A DNA stretch of 64,000 nucleotides from Ruaniaceae bacterium KH17 (GTDB lineage: Bacteria > Actinomycetota > Actinomycetes > Actinomycetales > Actinomycetaceae): the NCBI GenBank assembly GCA_900199505.1, contig FZQV01000001.1, positions 62,001 to 126,000 of the forward strand, in the 5' to 3' direction. The notes under the pieces were generated by a model that made no database searches, had not been told where the DNA came from, and saw only the letters and a program-made list of their open reading frames with translations. Position numbers and translations under genes: made by a program. The stretch's first letter is position 1. The number at the start of each line of letters is the position of its first letter. This document shows, in pieces, positions 47,241-57,051 of this stretch.

Positions 47241-48629
47241 TCACTTGGGGTGCGTCATCGAGGCGACGTCGAGCGCCACATCGAGCTGTTCCTCGGTGAC
47301 CTCGCCGCGGTCCACGTAGCCGAGATCGCGCACGGCCTCACGCACGGTGAGGTTCTTCTTCACCGAATGCTTGGCGATCTTCGCGGCGGCCTCGTAGCCG
47401 ATGATCCGGTTCAGCGGAGTCACGATTGAGGGCGAGGACTCGGCGAGTTCGAGGCACCGCTCCACGTTCGCGGTGGTGTCATCCACGCACTTCTCGGCGA
47501 GCGCCTTCGAGACGTTCCCGATCAGCGTGATCGACTCCAGCAGGTTGCGCGCCATCACCGGCAGCATCACGAGCAGGTCGAAGTTGCCCTGCGCGCCCGC
47601 GAACGCGATCGCGGCGTCGTTACCGATCACCTGCGCGGCCACCATCACGGTCGCCTCGGGGATCACGGGGTTGACCTTGCCGGGCATAATCGACGAACCG
47701 GGCTGTAGATCGGGCAGCGCGATCTCGCCGATGCCGGTGCGTGGGCCGGAGCCCATCCAGCGCAGGTCGTTGGCAATCTTCACCAGCGAAACGGCGATCG
47801 TGCGGAGCGCGCCGGACGTCTCCACAAGCGAGTCCTGGGCAGCCTGCGCCTCGAAGTGGTTGGAGGCTTCGACAAGCGGGTGGCCGGTGTTCTCGGCGAT
47901 CAGTTCGATCACGCGCGCCGAGAAGCCCTTCGGGGTGTTGATACCCGTCCCGACGGCGGTCCCGCCAAGCGGAAGCTCGGCAAGCCTCGGGAGGGTGGCC
48001 TCGACCCGCGCGATCCCGTAGCGGATCTGGGTGGCGTAGCCGGAGAACTCCTGACCAAGCATGATCGGCGTGGCATCCATCAGGTGGGTGCGCCCGGACT
48101 TCACGACGTCTTTCCACAGCTCGGCCTTCTTCTCGAGCGAGGTGGCGAGAATATCCAGCTTCGGCAGGAGCTCCTCGACCACGGCCTGATAGGCGGCGAT
48201 GTGGATCGACGAGGGGAATACGTCGTTGGAGGACTGCGAGGCGTTAACGTGGTCGTTTGGGTGGACCGGCTCGCCCTTGACGCGGGTGGCGAGGGTGGCC
48301 ACCACCTCGTTGGTGTTCATGTTCGAGCTGGTGCCGGAGCCGGTTTGGAACACGTCGATCGGGAACTCGCCGTCATGCTTGCCCTCGATGACCTCCTCGG
48401 CGGCGGCAACGATCGCGTCCCGAGTGGCGCCGTCGATCACACCGAGTTCGGCGTTCGCGATCGCGGCGGCGCGCTTGATCTGGCCGAGCGCGGCGATGTG
48501 GTGCGGCGAGATTCCGCGGCCGGAGATCGGGAAGTTCTCAACGGCTCGCTGGGTCTGGGCGGCGTAGAGCGCGTCCTTGGGGACCCGTACTTCACCCATG
48601 GTGTCGTGTTCGATGCGGTATTCAGTCAC
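47241..48629 (-). CDS. fumC: Fumarate hydratase class II
   Basis: A 462-residue homotetrameric fumarase interconverting fumarate and malate. [28 protein letters not shown] (with active-site Ser/Asn), [11 protein letters not shown] and the family signature [11 protein letters not shown] are present, and the length matches class II. Complements mdh and sucCD. Single gene, convergent with the AI-2E permease. Confidence 0.97.
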   Translation of the reverse strand: MTEYRIEHDTMGEVRVPKDALYAAQTQRAVENFPISGRGISPHHIAALGQIKRAAAIANAELGVIDGATRDAIVAAAEEVIEGKHDGEFPIDVFQTGSGTSSNMNTNEVVATLATRVKGEPVHPNDHVNASQSSNDVFPSSIHIAAYQAVVEELLPKLDILATSLEKKAELWKDVVKSGRTHLMDATPIMLGQEFSGYATQIRYGIARVEATLPRLAELPLGGTAVGTGINTPKGFSARVIELIAENTGHPLVEASNHFEAQAAQDSLVETSGALRTIAVSLVKIANDLRWMGSGPRTGIGEIALPDLQPGSSIMPGKVNPVIPEATVMVAAQVIGNDAAIAFAGAQGNFDLLVMLPVMARNLLESITLIGNVSKALAEKCVDDTTANVERCLELAESSPSIVTPLNRIIGYEAAAKIAKHSVKKNLTVREAVRDLGYVDRGEVTEEQLDVALDVASMTHPK

Positions 48630-48716
48630 TTGTCCTCCATTGCAGTGCTAACGCACCCCAGTATCCCAGGAGTCAGCGGAGTTGCACCGGGACTTCCGGC
48701 CGGTATAGAACCGCGG

Positions 48717-50291
48717 CTACAACGGCCAGATCAGCGGCACCAGGAAGATGCCCGCGAGTCCGTAGCACACGAGGAGCGGCAGCCCGAGCTTCCAGTAGTC
48801 ACCGAACCGGTACCCGGCCGCCTCCATCACCACGAGGTTGGCGGGGGTCGCCACGGGCGTGAGCAGCGCCCCGGCAGCGAACACGGCGATTGCCATCAGG
48901 ATCGGAATCGGCGAGACCGCCATCTCGGCCGCCGCCGCCAGCCCGATCGGCACCACGATCAGGGCGGTCGCCATGTTGCTGATCAGTTGCCCGAGCGCGG
49001 CGGTGATCACGAACAGTCCCGCCAGCAGCGCGTACGGACCGGCATCTCCCAGCAGTGCCACGAGGCCGTGTGCGAGCTGCTCCGCGGCACCGGAGTGCTC
49101 CATCGCCACGGACAGCGACATCATTCCCGCCACCATGATGATGGTGGTCCACGAGATGCCCTGGTAGGCCCGCTCGACGCTCAGCGCACCCGAGAGGATG
49201 ATCGCGATCGCGGCCGCGATTCCCGCGACCGGTGGTGGCACGAGTCCCGTCGCCAGCAGCACCACCATCACGCCGAGGATACTGAGCGCGCGCTTCGCGC
49301 CGATCCCGAGCGGCACGGCCTGGCGGCGGACGTCCTCCGGCAGGTCGACGGCGATCAGGCCCGGGTCCTCGGCGGCCAGGTCGAGCGCGCTCCACTCGCC
49401 TCGCAGCAGGAGCCTGTCCCCCGCGCAGAGCACGGCTTTTTTCGGCGCCGTCTGCCTGTCGCGCACCTCGTCCCCGCGATGCACCGCCGCCACCACGAGG
49501 TTCCCGCTCTCGGTGACCATCCCGGCGTAGACCTCGTCGCCGATATAGTCCGAACGCGGCGGCACGATGAACTCGGCGAGCCCCACATCGCGCCCCATGC
49601 TCGGTCCATCGAGTCGCAGCCCGTAGTGGGAGGTCAGGAGCAAGCCGTGCGCTCCGAAATCACGCAGCGCTCGGCGCGGAGAGCGCACGGGCACCAGCCG
49701 CGCACCGAGCAGGAGTGCCACGACGATCGTGATCACGAGTAGCGGTGCTCCCACGAGTGCCACCGAGAACAGCCCCACACGATGCCCGCTGACGTCCTCG
49801 ACATAGTCCGCCAGCACGAGGGTCACCGGCGAACCCGTCAACATGAGGAGCGAGCCGGCATGCGCCGCGAAGGCGGCGGGAAGCAGCAACTGAGAGGGCG
49901 AACGCTTCCCGCGCACCGCGATCGCCACGATCACGGGCGTGAGCGCAGCAACGGAGCCGTTGGGGGTGATCAGCGCGGTCAGCACCGCCATCATCACCAT
50001 GAGCGTGACGAGTAGCCGAGTTGAACTGGTGCCGGCGTATCGCAGCGCAAGGTCCCCCACCCACGCGGTCACTCCCGTCGCGTCGAGGGCCTCGCTCACC
50101 ACGAAGAGGGCGGCGATGAACAGCACGGTCGGGTCTCCGAAGCCTGCCACGGCCTCCGGCAGGCTCAGCACACCCGTCGCCCACAACGAGACCGGGACCA
50201 GCATGGCGACGACGGCGATCGGCAGCCGATCCCAGATGAAGAGGGCCACCGTCACGGCCAGGATGATGAGTGTGATCAGGCTGTCCGCCAT
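48717..50291 (-). CDS. SLC13/CitT-type anion permease with TrkA-C insert
   Basis: A 524-residue permease: about six helices, a central cytoplasmic RCK/TrkA-C-like domain (GPSMGRDVGLAEFIV, GDRLLLRGE; residues ~215-305) and six more helices with the re-entrant motifs LITPNGSVAALTP and ISNMATALIVVP. Members carry dicarboxylates, citrate or sulfate with sodium. Last gene of the pepA-abgT-glutaminase operon, 12 bp after the glutaminase stop. ATG 50291 has AAAGG seven bases upstream. A role in exporting or importing the glutamate-derived acids of this operon is inference. Confidence 0.88.
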   Translation of the reverse strand: MADSLITLIILAVTVALFIWDRLPIAVVAMLVPVSLWATGVLSLPEAVAGFGDPTVLFIAALFVVSEALDATGVTAWVGDLALRYAGTSSTRLLVTLMVMMAVLTALITPNGSVAALTPVIVAIAVRGKRSPSQLLLPAAFAAHAGSLLMLTGSPVTLVLADYVEDVSGHRVGLFSVALVGAPLLVITIVVALLLGARLVPVRSPRRALRDFGAHGLLLTSHYGLRLDGPSMGRDVGLAEFIVPPRSDYIGDEVYAGMVTESGNLVVAAVHRGDEVRDRQTAPKKAVLCAGDRLLLRGEWSALDLAAEDPGLIAVDLPEDVRRQAVPLGIGAKRALSILGVMVVLLATGLVPPPVAGIAAAIAIILSGALSVERAYQGISWTTIIMVAGMMSLSVAMEHSGAAEQLAHGLVALLGDAGPYALLAGLFVITAALGQLISNMATALIVVPIGLAAAAEMAVSPIPILMAIAVFAAGALLTPVATPANLVVMEAAGYRFGDYWKLGLPLLVCYGLAGIFLVPLIWPL

Positions 50292-50303
50292 CACGAGACC
50301 TTT

Positions 50304-51281
50304 CTATCTGACGGGCGCGGAGGCGAGCAGGTCCAACCCCAGGCCGCGAGAGAGGAAACGCGCGGCCTTCCCGCCGCGGACACTGTTTCCCGCGCCATCG
50401 AGCGGCGGCGAGAACGCCCCGAGCGCACCCTTTCCCGGCGAGACGGTCACGATGCCGCCACCGATCCCGCTCTTGCCCGGCTGCCCGACATCATAGAGCC
50501 AGTCCCCGGACTCCTCGTAGAGACCGGCGGTCAGCATCACCGCGAGCACCGCATGGCACACCTCGGACGTGACCACCCGCTCTCCGGTGACGGGGTTGAC
50601 GCCACCGTCCGCCAGTGTCGCGCCCATCGTCGCCAGATCCCGCGCCGTGACGGTGAGGCAGCTCTGCCGGGTGTAGAGATCGAGCGCGAGATCGGGATCG
50701 CAGCCGAGCAGCCCGCGGGCATGCAGCAGGTTCACGGCCGAACGGTTGACGTGATTCGTGGCGGCGGCCGAGCCGAACACGGCGTCGTCGAGCTTCAGTT
50801 CCCGCCCGGCGAACGCCGAGAGGCCGGCGCGTACCGGCTCCCACTCGTCCGCACTCCAGCTGACTGTGGCGATCGCCCCCGGGTTCACCATGGGATTCGT
50901 TCGGCCACCCGGCGCGCGCTCGATCGCCTCGATGGAGTTGAAGGGCAATCCAGTGGCGTTCGTGCCGATGAGCCGCCGCGCCGCATCGACGCCATGGGCC
51001 TGGCAGGCGAGTGCGAAGCTGAACGGTTTCGCCACGCTCATGATTGGAAAGGGATGATCCGCGTCCCCCGCGGCATGCGCCGTTCCGTCCACCTCCAGCA
51101 CGCACAGTCCGAACAGGCTCGGGTCCGCGCCCGCGAGCGCGGGATAGACGCTCGATGGCGCCCCCTCATCGCACGCACGGAAGATCTCGTGCGCGCGCGC
51201 CACGAGATCGTCGACGGCGCCGTGTGGCGGGAGGCCCCCCGTCGAGACGAAGGGGGGCCCGCCATCCTCGCGAGGGCTCAC
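50304..51281 (-). CDS. glsA: Glutaminase
   Basis: A 325-residue enzyme of the beta-lactamase-like glutaminase fold hydrolysing glutamine to glutamate and ammonia. The Ser-x-x-Lys nucleophile is in SVAKPFSFALA; RTNPMVNPGAIATVS, the Asn/Tyr region LYTRQSCLTVTARDLATMG and GKSGIGGGI are family motifs. The start is inferred as GTG at 51281 within a GTGA overlap with abgT; no strong ribosome site is seen, which fits translational coupling. Ammonia from glutamine can raise cytoplasmic pH, so an acid-resistance role is possible. Confidence 0.88.
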   Translation of the reverse strand: MSPREDGGPPFVSTGGLPPHGAVDDLVARAHEIFRACDEGAPSSVYPALAGADPSLFGLCVLEVDGTAHAAGDADHPFPIMSVAKPFSFALACQAHGVDAARRLIGTNATGLPFNSIEAIERAPGGRTNPMVNPGAIATVSWSADEWEPVRAGLSAFAGRELKLDDAVFGSAAATNHVNRSAVNLLHARGLLGCDPDLALDLYTRQSCLTVTARDLATMGATLADGGVNPVTGERVVTSEVCHAVLAVMLTAGLYEESGDWLYDVGQPGKSGIGGGIVTVSPGKGALGAFSPPLDGAGNSVRGGKAARFLSRGLGLDLLASAPVR

Positions 51282-52918
51282 GCCACGGATGGGAGATAGC
51301 CCGGGCCGAGCGGGATGCCGAGCAGGAACCACGCGACGAACATGATCACCCAGACCACGAAGATCGCCGCCGAGTACGGCAGCATCAGAGCCACCACCGT
51401 CCCGATGCCGGCCTTCTTGTCGTAGCGTTGCGCGATCGTGGCGATGAAGGGCAGGTACACCATCAGCGGGGTCAGCGCGTTCACCGGCGAATCCGCCACG
51501 CGGTAGGCGGCGAGCAGAGTCTGCGGCGCCACGTCCAGCCGGATGAAAAGCGGCACGAAGATCGGTGCGAAGATCGCCCACTTAGGTAGCGCTCCCGGCA
51601 TGATGAAATCGAGCAGCAGAATCACTAGCATGAATCCGATGAGCAGCGGCACGGCCCCGATATTGGCCTGTTCGAGGAGTTCGGCGAGCCCGCCCGCAAT
51701 CACGGTCGGCAGGTTGGTCCAGTTGAAGAATGCGATGAACTGGCTGATCATCAGCAGCATCAGCACCATGCCGCCGAGCCCCGCGAAGGTCTTGGTGATC
51801 GCCGCGATCACATCGTTCGCGCTCGTCATGGTGCGCGCGCCGATGCCGTAGCAGATGCCCGAGACGAGGAACGCCAGCATGATGATGAACAGCAGGGAGT
51901 CCATGAACGGCGTCTGGCCGATGATCGCGCCATCCACGGGATCGCGCAGCGGTGCCCCCGGGGGCGCGGTCAGCAGGACCACGATCAGGAGCACGGCGAG
52001 GATTCCCCACAGCGCGAAGCGCGAGCCGCGCTGATCGGCGTCGGGATCGGTCATGACCTCGTCCGCAACTGTGAGGCCACCCTCGGGGTTCCACGGGCCG
52101 AGCCGCGGCTCGACGATCTTCTCCGTCACCAACGCGGCCACCAGCGCCAGCACGAACGAGCTGACCAGCATGAACCAGTAGTTCGCCACGATCGAGAGCG
52201 GTTGACCGGCACCACCCATAGCCTCGTTGGCGATCTCGGTGATCATCGCGTCGATGGGGGTGGGGATCACGTTCACCATGAAGATCGTGGCGACGCCCGC
52301 GAAACCCGATCCGAGTCCCGCCAGCGGATGCCGTCCCACGCTGGCGAAGGCGGCGGCCGCGAGCGGGATCAGGATCAGGTAGCCCGCATCGGAGGCGGCG
52401 GAGGAGAGCACGCCGACCAGCACCAGCAGGAACGTCAGCGCCCACTTCGGCGCCGCGCCCACCAGCTTGCGGATCAGCGAGCCGAGCAGCCCCGATTCCT
52501 CAGCGACGCCGGCGCCCATCATCGCAATGAAGGTCACGGCGATCACGGAGAAGCCCGCGAAATTGTTGACGAACGAGGAGAAGATGAATCGCATTCCCTC
52601 GATCGAGATCAAGCTGTTGATCGGGACATCCACCTCGATGATGTCCCAGTCCTCCGGCGAGCTGCCCGGTTCGGTGATCGGGACCGTCAGATCCTCGTAG
52701 TACTCGTGGACCACGTCGGAGGTGACGTCGGCATCCTTGGGAACCGCGATCTGCTCGGTGATCGAGACTCCGAACAGGTTCAGGATCCACGAAAGCAGGA
52801 TCACGAAGATGATCAGGTACCCGAACATCAGGACCGGGTGCGGGACCTTGTTGCCGATCCGTTCGACGGCGCCGAGGAACCCGCCCGTGGACGTATCGTC
52901 AGAGACAGCCTTTGCCAT
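51278..52918 (-). CDS. AbgT-family transporter
   Basis: A 546-residue membrane protein with about eleven helices and paired re-entrant hairpins; SSAASDAGYLILIPLAAAAFASVGRHP and the C-terminal block (FMPG-like FIMPGALPKWAIFAP, LTPLMVYLPFIATIAQRY) are typical of AbgT/MtrF. The family imports p-aminobenzoyl-glutamate (AbgT) or exports sulfonamides (MtrF). Here it lies between a leucyl aminopeptidase and a glutaminase, which suggests import of glutamyl-type peptides or folate breakdown products. GAGAGGAA precedes the ATG at 52918. Confidence 0.92.
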   Translation of the reverse strand: MAKAVSDDTSTGGFLGAVERIGNKVPHPVLMFGYLIIFVILLSWILNLFGVSITEQIAVPKDADVTSDVVHEYYEDLTVPITEPGSSPEDWDIIEVDVPINSLISIEGMRFIFSSFVNNFAGFSVIAVTFIAMMGAGVAEESGLLGSLIRKLVGAAPKWALTFLLVLVGVLSSAASDAGYLILIPLAAAAFASVGRHPLAGLGSGFAGVATIFMVNVIPTPIDAMITEIANEAMGGAGQPLSIVANYWFMLVSSFVLALVAALVTEKIVEPRLGPWNPEGGLTVADEVMTDPDADQRGSRFALWGILAVLLIVVLLTAPPGAPLRDPVDGAIIGQTPFMDSLLFIIMLAFLVSGICYGIGARTMTSANDVIAAITKTFAGLGGMVLMLLMISQFIAFFNWTNLPTVIAGGLAELLEQANIGAVPLLIGFMLVILLLDFIMPGALPKWAIFAPIFVPLFIRLDVAPQTLLAAYRVADSPVNALTPLMVYLPFIATIAQRYDKKAGIGTVVALMLPYSAAIFVVWVIMFVAWFLLGIPLGPGYLPSVA

Positions 52919-52929
52919 GTTCGTTCCTC

Positions 52930-54405
52930 TCAGGCGGAGAAGTTGAGGGCGAAATCGATCAGCAGTCGGGTGCCCCACCCGGTGGTGCCCTTGTTGATCC
53001 AGCCACGGTCGGCCGGTGACTGCGCGGTGCCCGCGATGTCGATGTGCGCCCAGGGGATGCCGGCCACGAACTCGTTCAGGAAGAGCGCCGCAGTGATCGA
53101 GCCGGCATTGACGCCGCCCATGTTGCGCAGATCAGCGATCGTGGAGGTGAGTTCGCCGCGGTAGCGGTGCGCGAGCGGCAGTTCCCACACGGGCTCGTCG
53201 ACGCGCGCCGAGGCCGCCTTCAGCTGGCCGAGGATCGCCTCGTTGTTGCCCATGACGCCGGCGATCTCGGTGCCGAAGGTACGCAGGCAGGCGCCCGTCA
53301 GCGTCGCGATGTCCACGATCGCATCGACCTTCTCCTCGGTGGCGAGGACGAGGGCGTCCGCCATCACCAGCCGCCCTTCGGCGTCGGTATTGATCACCTC
53401 GACTGTCGTTCCGCCGCGCATCACAATGATGTCGCCCAGGCGCAGTGCCGATCCGGATGGCATATTGTCCGTGCACATCAGATAGCCGATGACCTCGTTG
53501 GTGCAACCGAGCTCCTTCAGCGCGGTCATCGCCGCGAACACAGCGCCCGCGCCGGTCATGTCGTTCTTCATGGTGGCGTGGATCTCGTCACCCGGCTTCA
53601 GTGCGAGACCGCCGGCATCGTACGTGATGCCTTTCCCGACGAGCGCCAGCCGCCCGCTCGGTGTCCCTTCCGGGCGGTAGCGCAGCTTCACCATCACCGG
53701 CGGCTCCTCACTGCCGAGGCTCACCCCGAGCAGCCCGCCGCACCCCAGCTCAACGAGTTCATCTTCGCCGACGACCTCCACTTCGAGCCCGGCGGCAGCA
53801 CCGATCTCGAGCGCCACCCGTCCCACCTGCGTGGGAGTGAGCATCCCCCCGGGCGTCCCGGCCAGATCGCGGGTGAGTTTGGCGGCCCGGACCAGCACCT
53901 CGCCGCGGGCGATGCCGGCGGCCAGATCATCCAGCCGTGCCTGCCCTGCGACGAGTTCCAGCGAATCGAGCCGCGCGTCGTCGGACTCGGCTCCGATCCG
54001 ATAGACATAGCGTGCGAGCGCGGCTCCTTCGACGGCCGCGGCGGCGACCTCGGAATCGGCCAGCTCACTAAGCGGCAGTTCAATCGCCAGGTGCGTGTGC
54101 GCGGGAACGGCGCGCGCGAGGGCGGCGGCCAGGTTGCGGACGGCGGCGAGATCCAGAGCGGAACGCTGCCCAGCACCGAGCAGGACGGTCACGGGGGCGT
54201 CGCCACCCGCCAGGACCAGCGTGGCGCCGGGCTTCGGTGTGAAGCCCAGTTCACTCGCGCGTGCGGCGCCAATGCCGGGCACGTCGTCGTCATCCGCGAA
54301 GACGACGACGCCGACGGCGGTCGCCTCAGCTGCGGCCTCAACGGCGCCGACGCTGAGCCGCCGCACCGGAAGTTCGAAGGGCGGATACGGGGCTTTGTGT
54401 GTCAT
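52930..54405 (-). CDS. pepA: M17 leucyl aminopeptidase
   Basis: A 491-residue cytosolic dizinc aminopeptidase. The variable N-domain spans 1-165 and the catalytic domain has the metal/active-site Lys in VGKGITYDAGGL, ATMKNDMTGAGAV, the signature NTDAEGRLVMADAL and ATLTGA. ATG at 54405 has GAGGAGG eight bases upstream, so the GTG further upstream is not used. First gene of a four-gene operon with abgT, glutaminase and an SLC13 permease; divergent from the P-type-ATPase-like gene. Confidence 0.95.
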   Translation of the reverse strand: MTHKAPYPPFELPVRRLSVGAVEAAAEATAVGVVVFADDDDVPGIGAARASELGFTPKPGATLVLAGGDAPVTVLLGAGQRSALDLAAVRNLAAALARAVPAHTHLAIELPLSELADSEVAAAAVEGAALARYVYRIGAESDDARLDSLELVAGQARLDDLAAGIARGEVLVRAAKLTRDLAGTPGGMLTPTQVGRVALEIGAAAGLEVEVVGEDELVELGCGGLLGVSLGSEEPPVMVKLRYRPEGTPSGRLALVGKGITYDAGGLALKPGDEIHATMKNDMTGAGAVFAAMTALKELGCTNEVIGYLMCTDNMPSGSALRLGDIIVMRGGTTVEVINTDAEGRLVMADALVLATEEKVDAIVDIATLTGACLRTFGTEIAGVMGNNEAILGQLKAASARVDEPVWELPLAHRYRGELTSTIADLRNMGGVNAGSITAALFLNEFVAGIPWAHIDIAGTAQSPADRGWINKGTTGWGTRLLIDFALNFSA

Positions 54406-54511
54406 CTGAGCAGCCTCCTCGTTGGGCACGCGCCACCGGACGGTCGCGCATACACACGGTAGTTCCCTCTATCCGGCCGAATCGGACGTTTCGCAGGAGC
54501 CAGGGCAAAAT

Positions 54512-54531
54512 CCCCCATTTCTAGGGGCGAA
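54512..54531 (+). promoter_or_regulatory. Shared GC-box, copy 1 (upstream of the ATPase-like gene)
   Basis: CCCCCATTTCTAGGGGCGAA. The outer CCCC/GGGG are complementary around ATTTCTA. A near copy lies at 59855-59873. A -10-like TAGACT follows at 54548-54553 and would start transcription about 54560, at an ATG encoding an eight-codon leader ORF (MAPDLFAR, stop 54585-54587). Candidate operator for the linked LuxR-type regulator. Confidence 0.55.
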
Positions 54532-54597
54532 ATGCCCCCACACGCCCTAGACTCGGCGGCATGGCCCCTGATCTCTTCGCCCGTTGAGCGAGCGGCG

Positions 54598-57051
54598 GTG
54601 AGTACCCCTCCATTCGAGTGGCCCGATGGACTGTGCGAGACCGAGGCGGCACTGCGGCAGCGGCCCGAAACCTCCAATGCGTTGCGGCTACGGCCAGCAC
54701 GCACCTGGCGCATCGCCCGCCGAGAGAGCATCTTCACCGTCTTCAACCTGAATCTGATCGGGCTGGCAGTCATCCAGTTGATACTCGGGGCGTGGGTCTC
54801 CGCCTCCATGTCGCTGCTGCTGCTCGGCGCCACCACCGGCGTCAGGATCGCGCAGCAGCTGCTCGCCGATCGCCGGATGCAGCGCTACCGGGATGCCAAC
54901 CCGGTGTGCTACTCGGCGATCCGGGAGGGACGCCTGCGCGATGTGCCCGCCGACGACGTCGTCGCCGGAGACGCGCTCGTGGCAGGCCCAGGCGATCAGA
55001 TTATCGCCGATGGCCCACTGCTCGGCCCCGGCCCCGTGACGGTTGACACCTCCATCCTCACCGCCGGGCAGAGCTGGCGGCGGATCGAGCCGGGAGAGAC
55101 GTTGCATGCCGGATGGTTCGTGTTGTCCGGGCGGGCCGTGTACCGGGCCGAACGAATCGGGGAGGATCGCACCATCGCCGCGCACGCTCGCTCGGCGCAG
55201 TCCCACGCCGCGCACCCCACGCGACTGGAGCGGCTGATTGCACGGATCCTGCGGATCCTGCTGATCGTGGTGGGCGTCTTTGTGGCCATCCTGCTCGCCA
55301 AGTTCCTCCGGATCGATATTGGGGAGCACGGCGATACCCTCGCCCAGGCCGCGCCGGTGATCTTCTCCCTGATCCCCACCGGCATGTACCTGATGATCAT
55401 CGTCTCCTACGCAGTGGGAATGGTGGAACTCGCCCAGCATGGCGGCCTCGTCCACAGCGCCCGCTCGATCGAGACTCTGGCCGAGACCACCGTGCTCTGC
55501 TTCACAGAGGCGGGAACACTCACTGGCACGGCGCTCGATCTCACCGTGTGCGCCGATCCCTCCGGCGCGCCGATCTCGCGCTCGCGCGTGCGGCAGGCGC
55601 TCGGGGACTTCGCGCGCTCCACCACAATGCCGACGGCGGCAGGGCGCCTGCTCGCGGACGAATTCGAGGGCGAGAAGCGCGTGGTGCGCGACGAGAGCGC
55701 GAACCTGTCCACGCTCGGCTGGAGTGCGCTCAGCTATGGCGAGCGGGACGCGCACGGCACCTATGTGTTCGGGCGCCGCGATGTCCTGGCGCCGCAGCTC
55801 ACGGCCCCGCTGCCCGGCGGCGAGGAGGAGGGAAACACGAAGGTCTTCGTGCTCGCGCACCGCCCGGAGGCCGTTGCGCTGCGTGACGCGGCGGGCACTC
55901 CCGCACTGCCGGATCAACTGATGCCGCTCGGCCAGCTCAGCATCGGCGAGGACGCGGACGCCGATGTCGCAGACGTGATCCGGGCCTTCCGGCGGGCGGG
56001 CGTGGAGGTGAAGGCTTTCGCAGTCGGCGGCGCGGATCTGCTCCTGGGCCTGTTGCGCGCGGGAGGCATGACACCTGCGGAGCTCTCCGCGATCGAATCC
56101 GGGGGCATCCTCTCACGGCGGGAGCTTGAGGAGATCCCCCGCGCCGAGTGGGGGCGCGCCGCGCGCGAGCACATCCTGTTCGGCGGCCTCACCCCCGTTC
56201 AGGTCGCCGAACTCATCCAGACCCTTCGGGACGACGGCGAGGTGGTCACCGTCGTCGGCGACGGCATCTCCGATCTGCCCGCGCTTTCGGCGGCAAGCCT
56301 GTCCGTCGCGCAGCCCACTAGCACCCAAGCCGCCGTCGGCATCGCCGACATGGTCTTGCGCCAGAATGAGCCGCGGGTCCTGCTGGACGTGCTGCGGCAC
56401 GGGCAGCGGATCGTGGGCGGCCTACTCGACGTCATCAAACTCAACATGAGTATGGTGATCTGCACAGCCCTGCTGATCGTCTATGTACGCACCTTGACAG
56501 TCGGCTTTCCGTATCTCTCCAGCCAGGGATCGATCATCTCAATCTTGACCGCGACGATCCCTTCAATCTTCCTCGGGCTCTTCCCGCCACCGCCGCCGGA
56601 CGAGTTCAACACGCGGTACGCGCAGACGATCATCCGATTCTCGGTGCCGGCTGGCGTGCTGCTCAGCCTGGTGGGTCTCGCCGTCTACGAGTTCGAGGTG
56701 ATCACCACGGGCAGCGTGCCAACGGCGCAGCTCGCCGTCGCCTATCTCCTGCTGTACGCGGGGCTGGCGCTCAACTTGATCATCCGGCCCCGCCGCAGGT
56801 TCGCCATCCTGATCGGCGTCCTCACCCTCGCGGGAACGCTGGCGCCGCTCCTGCCGCAGGCCCGGCGCCAGTTCCGGATCGACTGGATGGAGCCGCACCA
56901 CTACCTCGTGTTGGCTGCGGCCGTCGCCATCTGGCTGATCGCCGTGAATCTGGTGTGGCGCTACCTGGGGTTGCGCAGGCAGGACGGGAGAATCGTGGAA
57001 GGCACGGGGGAAAGGACCACGCGAGATGCGCAGGCACATCGGAATCGTTGA
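54598..57051 (+). CDS. P-type ATPase-like membrane pseudoenzyme
   Basis: An 817-residue protein with the full P-type layout of CtpE-like HAD-IC ATPases: helices 1-2 (~25-70), actuator domain, helices 3-4 (~205-260), P/N domains and six C-terminal helices (~590-790). Key catalytic residues are replaced. The phosphorylation motif DKTGTLT reads TEAGTLT (303-309), the actuator TGES is TAGQS (near 155), and the M4 ion-site motif PEGL is PTGM. The hinge GDGISDLPAL is kept, so the fold is maintained but no phosphoenzyme can form. GTG 54598 is the preferred start; ATG 54532 would add 22 residues reading through the operator. The 3' end overlaps the response-regulator gene by 26 bp, pointing to a joint signalling role. 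Confidence 0.85.
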   Translation: MSTPPFEWPDGLCETEAALRQRPETSNALRLRPARTWRIARRESIFTVFNLNLIGLAVIQLILGAWVSASMSLLLLGATTGVRIAQQLLADRRMQRYRDANPVCYSAIREGRLRDVPADDVVAGDALVAGPGDQIIADGPLLGPGPVTVDTSILTAGQSWRRIEPGETLHAGWFVLSGRAVYRAERIGEDRTIAAHARSAQSHAAHPTRLERLIARILRILLIVVGVFVAILLAKFLRIDIGEHGDTLAQAAPVIFSLIPTGMYLMIIVSYAVGMVELAQHGGLVHSARSIETLAETTVLCFTEAGTLTGTALDLTVCADPSGAPISRSRVRQALGDFARSTTMPTAAGRLLADEFEGEKRVVRDESANLSTLGWSALSYGERDAHGTYVFGRRDVLAPQLTAPLPGGEEEGNTKVFVLAHRPEAVALRDAAGTPALPDQLMPLGQLSIGEDADADVADVIRAFRRAGVEVKAFAVGGADLLLGLLRAGGMTPAELSAIESGGILSRRELEEIPRAEWGRAAREHILFGGLTPVQVAELIQTLRDDGEVVTVVGDGISDLPALSAASLSVAQPTSTQAAVGIADMVLRQNEPRVLLDVLRHGQRIVGGLLDVIKLNMSMVICTALLIVYVRTLTVGFPYLSSQGSIISILTATIPSIFLGLFPPPPPDEFNTRYAQTIIRFSVPAGVLLSLVGLAVYEFEVITTGSVPTAQLAVAYLLLYAGLALNLIIRPRRRFAILIGVLTLAGTLAPLLPQARRQFRIDWMEPHHYLVLAAAVAIWLIAVNLVWRYLGLRRQDGRIVEGTGERTTRDAQAHRNR

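Noticed and set aside
47856-49742. A 628-codon plus-strand frame
   Set aside because: Antisense to fumC and the SLC13 permease; no domain or signal seen, and it crosses the intergenic gap between two real genes.
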